DNA of 51,255 bases from Streptomyces mesophilus (lineage in GTDB: Bacteria > Actinomycetota > Actinomycetes > Streptomycetales > Streptomycetaceae): assembly GCF_011044995.1 (NCBI RefSeq), contig NZ_JAAKZW010000025.1:1-51255 (forward strand). The letters are read 5' to 3'. Made by a program: the position numbers and the translations under genes. This document shows positions 32,480-39,346 of this stretch, one piece after another; the stretch's first letter is position 1; every line of letters begins with the position of its first letter. Under the pieces are notes generated by a model, which saw only the letters and a program-made list of their open reading frames with translations, was not told where the DNA came from and did no database searches.

Positions 32480-33375
32480 GAATTCCCCTCCTGGGGCTCA
32501 GGGACCAACACGGGCATCGCGGAGCCGAGCCGCTCGGACCAGTCGCGTATCGGCTCGATGCCGGCCTGCCGCCAGCGCTCGTGCCCCAGCACGCTGTACG
32601 CCGGCCGCGGCGCCGGACGGGCGAACGCCTCGCTCGTGGTCGGGCGGACCCGCCCGGGGTCGGCGCCGAGGAGCCGGAAGATCTCCTGCGTGAGTCCGAA
32701 CCAGGTCGTCTCACCGCTGCTGGTGCCGTGATAGACCCCGGCCGGAGCGGTGCCCGCCCGTGCGCCCTGCCCCAGCCGCACCAGGCGGTCGGCCAGATCG
32801 ACGGTCCACGTGGGCTGACCGCGCTGGTCGTCGACGACGTCCAGGGTCTCCTTGACGGACTCGAGCTTGATCATCGTACGGACGAAATTGCCGCCGCCCG
32901 CGCCGTACAGCCACGCCGTACGGACCACGAATCCGGTGTCGGGGAGCGTCGTCAGGACCGCCTGTTCGCCGGCCAGCTTGGTGCGGCCGTACGCGCCGCG
33001 CGGGCCCGTCGGCGCGTCCTCCGCGTACGGCTTGTCGGCGTCGCCAGGGAAGACGTAGTCCGTGGAGACGTGCAGGAGAACAGTGTTCAACTCCCGGCAG
33101 GACTCGGCCAGATGGCGCGGTCCGTCCCCGTTGATCCGCAGCGCCTCGTCCTCCCGGGTCTCCGCGTCGTCCACGGCGGTCCAGGCCGCGCAGTTCACCA
33201 CGACGGCCGGACGGTGCTCGGTCAGGACGGCCCGTACCGCGGCGGGATCGGTGATGTCCAGGTCGGCACGGGTGACCGCGACGGCGGGGATGCCCTCGGT
33301 CGCGAGGCGGGCCAGGACGTCCTGGGCGAGCATGCCGCCCGCGCCGGTCACCAGCCAGCCGCCTATGCCGCTCAC
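32476..33375 (-). CDS. rmlD: dTDP-4-dehydrorhamnose reductase RmlD
   Basis: This 299-residue protein catalyses the last step of dTDP-L-rhamnose synthesis. It has the Rossmann loop WLVTGAGGMLAQDV, VVNCAAWTAVDDAE, STDYVF and the YGRTKLAGE catalytic Tyr/Lys pair, plus VRTAWLYG. GTG 33375 overlaps the rmlB stop (GTGA), and the TGA at its end overlaps the next ATG. The genes are therefore translationally coupled in both directions. Confidence 0.96.
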   Translation of the reverse strand: MSGIGGWLVTGAGGMLAQDVLARLATEGIPAVAVTRADLDITDPAAVRAVLTEHRPAVVVNCAAWTAVDDAETREDEALRINGDGPRHLAESCRELNTVLLHVSTDYVFPGDADKPYAEDAPTGPRGAYGRTKLAGEQAVLTTLPDTGFVVRTAWLYGAGGGNFVRTMIKLESVKETLDVVDDQRGQPTWTVDLADRLVRLGQGARAGTAPAGVYHGTSSGETTWFGLTQEIFRLLGADPGRVRPTTSEAFARPAPRPAYSVLGHERWRQAGIEPIRDWSERLGSAMPVLVPEPQEGNS

Positions 33376-34373
33376 AGGGCCGCACGCTCCTTCAGCGGCT
33401 CCCACCAGGCGCGGTTGTCGCGGTACCACTGGACGGTCTCGGCCAGGCCGTCGGCGAAGTCCTTGCGGGGGACGTAGCCAAGCTCCTCGCGGATCTTGGT
33501 GCAGTCCACCGAGTAGCGCCGGTCGTGTCCCTTGCGGTCCTCGACGTACTCGACGCTCTCGTCCCAGTCGGCACCGCAGGCTTCGAGCAGCAGTCCGGTG
33601 AGCTCCTTGTTGGAGAGCTCGGTGCCGCCGCCGATGTTGTAGACCTCGCCCGGGCGGCCCTTCGTCCGTACGAGCTCGATGCCCTGCACGTGGTCGTCGA
33701 TGTGCAGCCAGTCGCGGACGTTGGCGCCGTCGCCGTACAGCGGGACCTTCTTGCCGTCGAGCAGGTTGGTCACGAAGAGCGGGATGACCTTCTCGGGGAA
33801 GTGGTGGTGCCCGTAGTTGTTGGAGCAGCGCGTGACGCGCACGTCCAGGCCGTGCGTGCGGTGGTACGACAGCGCGATCAGGTCGCTGGACGCTTTGGCC
33901 GACGAATACGGGGAGTTGGGCTCGAGCGGATGCGTCTCGGGCCAGGAGCCCTCGTCGATCGACCCGTAGACCTCGTCCGTGGAGATGTGCACGAAGGTCT
34001 TGACGCCGGTCCGGTGGGCGGCATCGATCAGGGTGTGCGTGCCCACCACGTTCGTACGGACGAACTCGGCGCCGCCGTCGATGGAACGGTCGACGTGCGA
34101 CTCGGCGGCGAAGTGCACCACCTGGTCGTGCTCGGCCATCAGCTTGCCGACGAGCTCCGGGTCGCAGATGTCGCCCTGCACGAAGGCGAAGCCGGGGTGC
34201 TCGCGCACCTCGTCGAGGTTGGCCGGGTTGCCCGCGTACGTCAGCTTGTCCAGGACGGTGATCGAGACGTCGCCGGGGCCTTCCGGGCCGAGGACGGTAC
34301 GGACGTAGTGGGAGCCGATGAAGCCGGCGCCACCGGTCACGAGAATCCTGGCGGGTGTGGAGCGTTCGGTCAT
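33372..34373 (-). CDS. rmlB: dTDP-glucose 4,6-dehydratase RmlB
   Basis: This 333-residue extended SDR is the second enzyme of the dTDP-rhamnose route. It has ILVTGGAGFIGSHYVR, LDKLTYAGN, HFAAESHVDRSI, ISTDEVYG with the catalytic Asp-Glu, the YSSAKASSD Tyr/Lys pair, and TRCSNNYGHHHFPEKVIPLF, all hallmarks of RmlB. ATG 34373 overlaps the rmlA stop (ATGA). Confidence 0.98.
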   Translation of the reverse strand: MTERSTPARILVTGGAGFIGSHYVRTVLGPEGPGDVSITVLDKLTYAGNPANLDEVREHPGFAFVQGDICDPELVGKLMAEHDQVVHFAAESHVDRSIDGGAEFVRTNVVGTHTLIDAAHRTGVKTFVHISTDEVYGSIDEGSWPETHPLEPNSPYSSAKASSDLIALSYHRTHGLDVRVTRCSNNYGHHHFPEKVIPLFVTNLLDGKKVPLYGDGANVRDWLHIDDHVQGIELVRTKGRPGEVYNIGGGTELSNKELTGLLLEACGADWDESVEYVEDRKGHDRRYSVDCTKIREELGYVPRKDFADGLAETVQWYRDNRAWWEPLKERAAL

Positions 34374-35437
34374 GAAGAGATCTGCACCTTGCTGTGATCA
34401 CCGAGCACGAGCCGGTGGGCGGAAGGGTTGCGGGGCGCCGGTGTCACCTCGACATCGCGGCCGATCAGCGAGGCCTCCACCCGGCGCACGCCGGTCACGG
34501 AGGAGCCGGAGAGGACGATCGAGTACTCGATCTCGCTGTCCTCTATGCGGCAGTTCTCGGAGACGGAGGTGAACGGGCCGATGTACGCGTCACTGATCAC
34601 GGAACCCGCGCCGATGACCACGGGCCCGACGATCCGGCTGCCGCAGACCTTGGCGCCCTGCTCGATGCGCACCCGGCCGATGATCTCGGTGCGCTCGTCG
34701 ACCGTGCCCTCCTGGAGCGGTTCCAGGGTCTCCAGGACGGAACGGTTCACCTCCAGCATGTCGGTGACGTTTCCGGTGTCCTTCCAGTAGCCGGAGATCG
34801 TCGTGGAGCGCACGTCGCGCTTGCCGTCGATCAGCCACTGGATGGCGTGCGTGATCTCCAACTCGCCGCGCCAGGACGGCTCGATGGAGCGCACCGCCTC
34901 ATGGATCGCCGGGGTGAACAGGTACACACCGACGAGCGCGAGATCGCTCTTCGGCTTCTTCGGCTTCTCCTCGAGGCCCACCACCACACCGGCCTCGTCG
35001 AGCTCCGCGACGCCGAAGGAGGTGGGGTTGGGAACCTTCGTGAGCAGGATCTGCGCGTCGGGCCGCTCGGCGCGGAACTCCTCCACCAGAGCGGTGATGC
35101 CGCCGACGATGAAGTTGTCGCCCAGGTACATGACGAAGTCGTCGTCGCCGAGGAAGTCCTGGGCGATGAGCACGGCGTGGGCAAGGCCCAGCGGCGCGTC
35201 CTGCGGGATGTACGTGACGTCGAGTCCGAAGCGCGAGCCGTCCCCCACGGCCTCTCTGATCTCGTCCGCCGTGTCCCCGACGACGATGCCGACCTCGCTG
35301 ACGCCCGCGTCGGCGATCGCTTCGAGACCGTAGAAGAGCACGGGTTTGTTGGCGACCGGCACAAGCTGTTTGGCCGAGGTGTGCGTGATGGGGCGCAGGC
35401 GGGTGCCCGCACCTCCGGACAACACGAGCGCCTTCAC
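34370..35437 (-). CDS. rmlA: Glucose-1-phosphate thymidylyltransferase, long StrD-like form (RmlA)
   Basis: This 355-residue enzyme activates glucose-1-phosphate with dTTP. The N-terminal domain has LSGGAGTRLRPITHTSAKQL, YLGDN and EEKP. The C-terminal ~110 residues carry hexapeptide-type repeats (IGRVRIEQGAKVCGS, GPVVIGAGSVISDAYIGPFTSV), giving the longer StrD-type protein rather than the ~290-aa RmlA of enteric bacteria. GTG 35437 (MKALVLSGG) is preferred over the in-frame extension, with GGGGGG ahead of it. That ribosome site lies in a 6-4-6 inverted repeat (35438-35453). It is the first gene of rmlA-B-D-GT2-C-methyltransferase. Confidence 0.95.
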   Translation of the reverse strand: MKALVLSGGAGTRLRPITHTSAKQLVPVANKPVLFYGLEAIADAGVSEVGIVVGDTADEIREAVGDGSRFGLDVTYIPQDAPLGLAHAVLIAQDFLGDDDFVMYLGDNFIVGGITALVEEFRAERPDAQILLTKVPNPTSFGVAELDEAGVVVGLEEKPKKPKSDLALVGVYLFTPAIHEAVRSIEPSWRGELEITHAIQWLIDGKRDVRSTTISGYWKDTGNVTDMLEVNRSVLETLEPLQEGTVDERTEIIGRVRIEQGAKVCGSRIVGPVVIGAGSVISDAYIGPFTSVSENCRIEDSEIEYSIVLSGSSVTGVRRVEASLIGRDVEVTPAPRNPSAHRLVLGDHSKVQISS

Positions 35438-35453
35438 GTATGGCCCCCCATAC
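35438..35453 (-). promoter_or_regulatory. Inverted repeat covering the rmlA ribosome-binding site
   Basis: GTATGG-N4-CCATAC directly abuts the rmlA GTG and encloses its G-rich Shine-Dalgarno. It could be an operator or a small occluding hairpin. Confidence 0.4.
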
Positions 35454-35644
35454 TTCGCAAGTGACGGGGATCCTGTCCCCATGGTGTCAGAACTCACAGT
35501 CAGGCTCGGGCCCTTACCTTAGCCTCACCCATGGTCGAAGATTCACAAGCTTCGCCCCTTCATTACTTGGTTCGACGCCTTCCCCAGGCTCGTCGGCCCA
35601 CGCGTAAGCTCGCCGGTCGAGCGCATATGGAAAGGCAGAAGCCA

Positions 35645-36241
35645 GTGAACTACCGGGTCCAGCCCACCGCCCAGGTCGATGACACCGCAGAGATCGGCGC
35701 CGGGAGCAGCGTCTGGGAGCTTGCCCAGATCCGCGAGGGAGCCCGTCTCGGTGAGGGCTGTGTGGTCGGCCGCGGCGCCTATGTGGGCACCGGCGTGCAG
35801 ATCGGCGACAACGTCAAGTTGCAGAACTACGCCCTCGTCTACGAGCCCGCGGAGCTGGCCGACGGTGTCTTCGTCGGCCCGGCGGTGGTCTTCACGAACG
35901 ACCACAACCCGCGCTCCGTCGACCCCGACGGCAAGCAGAAGCGCGGCGGCGACTGGGAGGCCGTCGGCGTGAAGGTCGCCGAGGGCGCCTCCATCGGCGC
36001 GCGCTCGGTGTGCGTCGCCCCGGTCCGTATCGGCCGCTGGGCCATGGTCGCGGCGGGCGCGGTCGTCACCAAGGACGTGCCCGACTTCGCCCTGGTCATG
36101 GGCGTCCCCGCACGCCAGGCCGGCTGGGTGGGCCGCTCCGGCGTCAAGCTCGTGGAGCGTGCGGCGGGGGTGTGGGAGTGCCCGCAGACGGGGGCTCGGT
36201 ACGAGGAGAAGGACGGGACGCTGACGGAGCGGCCGGCCTAG
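35645..36241 (+). CDS. Left-handed beta-helix N-acetyltransferase, WbpD/WlbB-like
   Basis: This 198-residue protein is built of hexapeptide repeats (VDDTAEIGAGSSVWELAQIREGARLGEGCVVGRGAYVGTGVQIGD and onward). It has FTNDHNPRS with the catalytic His of the WbpD/WlbB group and VVTKDVPDFALVMGVPARQAGWV at the end. WbpD acetylates UDP-GlcNAc3NA at the 3-amino group to give UDP-2,3-diacetamido-2,3-dideoxy-glucuronate. WbpB-, WbpE- and WbpA-like genes lie in the same block, which supports this assignment over a generic sugar acetyltransferase. GTG 35645 (AAAGG nine bases upstream) is preferred to upstream starts. It is divergent from rmlA and ends at a TAG inside a repeated element. Confidence 0.88.
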   Translation: MNYRVQPTAQVDDTAEIGAGSSVWELAQIREGARLGEGCVVGRGAYVGTGVQIGDNVKLQNYALVYEPAELADGVFVGPAVVFTNDHNPRSVDPDGKQKRGGDWEAVGVKVAEGASIGARSVCVAPVRIGRWAMVAAGAVVTKDVPDFALVMGVPARQAGWVGRSGVKLVERAAGVWECPQTGARYEEKDGTLTERPA

Positions 36242-36265
36242 GGCCCGATCCGCAAGACAGGTCCC
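36239..36265 (+). repeat. Stop-codon-overlapping repeat element, copy 1
   Basis: TAGGGCCCGATC followed by CGCAAGACAGGTCCC closely matches the element at 37953-37978. Both begin with the TAG stop of the preceding gene. Confidence 0.75.
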
Positions 36266-36320
36266 AGCAGCCGCTCCCCGCCTCGGGGGCGCGCCATGAG
36301 CGCTCCCGAGGATCGAACCC

Positions 36321-37955
36321 GTGCCCACCCAGGGCTTCCGCTCGGCTCCGAAAATCCGTACGGTCCGAGTCTCTGCGCCGACCATGGAGTTCACCGTGCC
36401 GACACCGGATGTTTCTGATGGCGGGCTCACAGGCATCGCCGGATGGGCCGTCTCCCGCATGGGCCGGGTCCCCCGCCCGTTCCTCGCCGAACGGATCCTC
36501 GGCGTCGTGGCCCACCGCGAACGGGACGCCCGCCGCAAGGCCGATCTGCTCGCCGAGGCCGCCCAGGCCCGGCTGGCACAGGGGTACGTCCCGCGGCATC
36601 TGCGCCAGGCCTACGCCGCCGAGCTGGCCTGGGCGGACGCGGAGTTCGCCGCCGGCCGCAAGAAGGAGGCCGCCGCCTCGCTCACCAAGGCGCTGATGCT
36701 GGCCTTCCACCGCGTGGCCCACCTCGACAACGGCGCCTCGCCGCTGGCCGAGGACCCCGCCGCGTTCACGGGGCCGCTGCGCCGGAGCAGGACCGCACGT
36801 GCGCTGCGCAAGGCGCGCGGCCGCAAGAGCCCGGCAGCCGCTCCCGAGGCGGGCCGGCCGGTACGGCTCCTGATCGCCCACAGCAACAACGCGAACTTCC
36901 TGGGCCCGCTCCTGCAGCGCTACGAGCAGGACCCGGACGTCGAGCTCCGGCTGCTCAACACCGCTGCCGACCCCGAACTCAAGCCCCTGTCCGGAGGCGT
37001 GGGCCGTCTGGTGCGGCACGCGGTGGCCGGGGACGGCGCGTACACGCGGGCCGCCGAGGCGGCGCTGCGTCCGCATCTCGACTGGGCCGATGTCGTCTTC
37101 GTCGACTGGTGCACGGCCGCCGCGACCCTGTTCACCCGGGTCGACCCGGGCACCACCCGGATCGTCGTCCGGCTGCACAGCTTCGAGGCCCTGGGCTACT
37201 GGCCCCATGTGGCCGACTTCTCCCGCGTCGACGACCTGGTCTTCGTCAGCGAGCATCTGCGCGAGCTGTGCGTGGCGGCGGTACCCCGCCTGGCCGAGCC
37301 GGACGGGCCCCGGCTCCATGTGGTCTCCAACGTGGTTCCCCTGGACCGTTTCGCCCGGCCCAAGAAGCCCGACGCGCGCTTCACTCTGGGGCTCGTCGGC
37401 ACCAGCCAGGTCGCCAAGGACCCCCGCTGGGCGCTCGAGGTCCTGAAACTGTTGCGCCACAAGGACCCCCGCTACGTGCTGCACACCGTCGGCAGCCCGC
37501 TCGGCGCCGCGGGATCCGCCGCGACCGCCCGCTATCACGAGGCCTTCCTCGCGGACCTCGGTCCGCTGGAGGCCGAGGGTGCGGTACGGCAGATCGGGCA
37601 GACCGCCGATGTGCCGGGCGCGCTTCAGGAGGTGGGGGTGATCCTGAGCACCTCGGTCCGCGAGAGCTGGCACGCCGGTCTGATCGAGGGTGCGGCCAGC
37701 GGGGCGGTGCCGGTCGTCCGCGACTGGCCGTACTTCGCGGGCAAGCCGCACGGCGCCCGTACGCTCTTCCCCGCGTCCTGGATCGTCACGACCCCGGCCG
37801 AGGCCGCCGAGCGGATCCTCGCCGCCACAGCCGACGAGGAGACCTGGCTCGACCTCACCCAGGAGGCCTCCGCGCATGCCTCGGCCACCTGGGACCCGCG
37901 GTCCCCGCTGGCGGACTTCGACCGGATCCTGCTCGGCGGCCGCGGCGAGAGCTAG
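36321..37955 (+). CDS. GT-B fold glycosyltransferase (GT4-like C-terminal domain, 544 aa)
   Basis: The C-terminal half has the pattern of a retaining GT-B enzyme: FTLGLVGTSQVAKDPRWALEVL (about 355-375), RQIGQTADVPGALQEVGVILS, and an E-rich nucleotide-binding segment WHAGLIEGAASGAVPVV (about 455-472). The middle has a RLLIAHSNNANFLGPLLQRY Rossmann start near 190. The first ~180 residues form an extra Ala/Arg/Lys-rich helical domain not typical of GT4 enzymes. GTG 36321 has GAGGA eight bases upstream. ATG 36384 is an alternative. It follows the WbpD-like gene and is convergent with the dehydrogenase. Donor and acceptor are unknown; transfer of the diNAc-glucuronate unit is possible. Confidence 0.82.
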   Translation: MPTQGFRSAPKIRTVRVSAPTMEFTVPTPDVSDGGLTGIAGWAVSRMGRVPRPFLAERILGVVAHRERDARRKADLLAEAAQARLAQGYVPRHLRQAYAAELAWADAEFAAGRKKEAAASLTKALMLAFHRVAHLDNGASPLAEDPAAFTGPLRRSRTARALRKARGRKSPAAAPEAGRPVRLLIAHSNNANFLGPLLQRYEQDPDVELRLLNTAADPELKPLSGGVGRLVRHAVAGDGAYTRAAEAALRPHLDWADVVFVDWCTAAATLFTRVDPGTTRIVVRLHSFEALGYWPHVADFSRVDDLVFVSEHLRELCVAAVPRLAEPDGPRLHVVSNVVPLDRFARPKKPDARFTLGLVGTSQVAKDPRWALEVLKLLRHKDPRYVLHTVGSPLGAAGSAATARYHEAFLADLGPLEAEGAVRQIGQTADVPGALQEVGVILSTSVRESWHAGLIEGAASGAVPVVRDWPYFAGKPHGARTLFPASWIVTTPAEAAERILAATADEETWLDLTQEASAHASATWDPRSPLADFDRILLGGRGES

Positions 37956-37978
37956 GGCCTGATCAACAAGACAGGCCC
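37953..37978 (+). repeat. Stop-codon-overlapping repeat element, copy 2
   Basis: TAGGGCCTGATC then AACAAGACAGGCCC. GGGCCTG can pair with CAGGCCC (7 bp). In copy 1 this pairing is imperfect. Confidence 0.75.
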
Positions 37979-37989
37979 TGGCCGCGGCC

Positions 37990-38040
37990 GAACGTGAGGT
38001 GGGCCCGTACAGCAGCGCTGTACGGGCCCACCTCGCGTTC
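37990..38040. terminator. Very strong bidirectional terminator
   Basis: A 23-bp stem (37990-38012 with 38018-38040, one position T opposite G) with loop CAGCG lies between the convergent GT-B and sugar dehydrogenase genes. Confidence 0.92.
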
Positions 38041-38053
38041 AGGGGTACGGACT

Positions 38054-39337
38054 TCAGCCGCCGATGACGACGCGGCGTACACCTTCCCAGCGGGCCGGGT
38101 CCGTGGTGCGGCGGCCGTCGACCAGGACGCGCACGTCCGGCAGGTCGGCGGCGGCCAGCTCACGGTATTCGGCGTGGTCGGCCTGGAGGATCGCCGCGGT
38201 GACCTGCTCACCGTTGTGCGGCGGCAGACCGTGGGCGGTGAGCTCCTGCGCCGTGTACATCGGGTCGGAGACGAACGGGACCGCGCCGCGCTCCTTGAGC
38301 GCCTCAACGGTGCCGTAGACGCCGGAGAAGGCCGTCTCCTTGACGCCGCCGCGGTAGGCCGCGCCCAGAACCAGGACGTTCACGCCGGCCAGGTCGCCGT
38401 ACGCGGCCGCGAGCAGATCCACGGCGTACGAGGGCATCGCCGCGTTCGCCTCGCGCGCGGAGCGCACGACGGTCGCCTCGGGGTCGTTCCACAGGTACAT
38501 CCGCGGGTAGATCGGGATGCAGTGGCCGCCGACCGCGATACCGGGCTGATGGATGTGGCTGTAGGGCTGCGAGTTGCAGGCCTCGATGACCTTCTTCACG
38601 TCGATGCCGGTCTTGTCGGCGAAGCGCGCGAACTGGTTCGCCAGACCGATGTTGACGTCGCGGTACGTCGTCTCGGCGAGCTTGGCCATCTCGGAGGCCT
38701 CCGAAGTGCCCAGGTCCCAGACGCCGTTGGGGCGCGGCAGGTCCGCACGCTCGTCGAAGTCGAGCACGGCCTCGTAGAACTCCACACCACGGCGCGCCGA
38801 GGCCTCGTCGATACCGCCGACGAGCTTCGGGTAGCGGCGCAGATCGGCGAAGACCCGCCCGGTCAGGACGCGTTCGGGGCTGAAGACCAGGTGGAAGTCC
38901 TCGCCCGGGGTCAGACCGGAGCCCTCCGCGAGCATGGGCGCCCAGCGGTCACGGGTGGTGCCGACGGGCAGCGTGGTCTCGTAGGAGACCAGGGTCCCCG
39001 GCTTGAGACCGGCCGCGATCGCCTTGGTCGCGGCGTCCATCCAGCCGAAGTCCGGCACGCCTTCGGAATCCACGAACAGCGGCACCACGACGACCACGGC
39101 GTCGGACTCGGCGACCGCGGCGGCCGTGTCCGTCGTGGCGGTGAGCAGGCCCGCGCCGACGGTCTCCTTGAGCAGCCGGTCGAGGTCGAACTCGCCGGGG
39201 AAGGGCTCGGTCCCCGCGTTGACCAGCTCGACGACCTTCTCGTTGACGTCGGCGCCGATCACCCGGTGCCCCTTGGCGGCGAACTGCACGGCGAGCGGCA
39301 GCCCGATCTTGCCGAGGGCGACTACGCAGATGTTCAT
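38054..39337 (-). CDS. Nucleotide-sugar 6-dehydrogenase (UDP-GlcNAc/WbpA type)
   Basis: This 427-residue protein oxidises the C6 alcohol of a UDP-sugar twice with NAD. It has the N-terminal ICVVALGKIGLPLA nucleotide loop, VSYETTLPVGTTR, VFSPERVLTGR, a central KLAETTYRDVNIGLANQFA, and the catalytic Cys273 in AVGGHCIPIYP. This sequence type is the UDP-HexNAc dehydrogenase group (WbpA/WecC) rather than UDP-glucose dehydrogenase. With the WbpB/E/D-like genes in the block, UDP-GlcNAc to UDP-GlcNAcA is the best assignment. It is the last gene of a five-gene minus-strand unit, 9 bases after the GT2 gene. Confidence 0.92.
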   Translation of the reverse strand: MNICVVALGKIGLPLAVQFAAKGHRVIGADVNEKVVELVNAGTEPFPGEFDLDRLLKETVGAGLLTATTDTAAAVAESDAVVVVVPLFVDSEGVPDFGWMDAATKAIAAGLKPGTLVSYETTLPVGTTRDRWAPMLAEGSGLTPGEDFHLVFSPERVLTGRVFADLRRYPKLVGGIDEASARRGVEFYEAVLDFDERADLPRPNGVWDLGTSEASEMAKLAETTYRDVNIGLANQFARFADKTGIDVKKVIEACNSQPYSHIHQPGIAVGGHCIPIYPRMYLWNDPEATVVRSAREANAAMPSYAVDLLAAAYGDLAGVNVLVLGAAYRGGVKETAFSGVYGTVEALKERGAVPFVSDPMYTAQELTAHGLPPHNGEQVTAAILQADHAEYRELAAADLPDVRVLVDGRRTTDPARWEGVRRVVIGG

Positions 39338-39346
39338 GAGTGGTGG

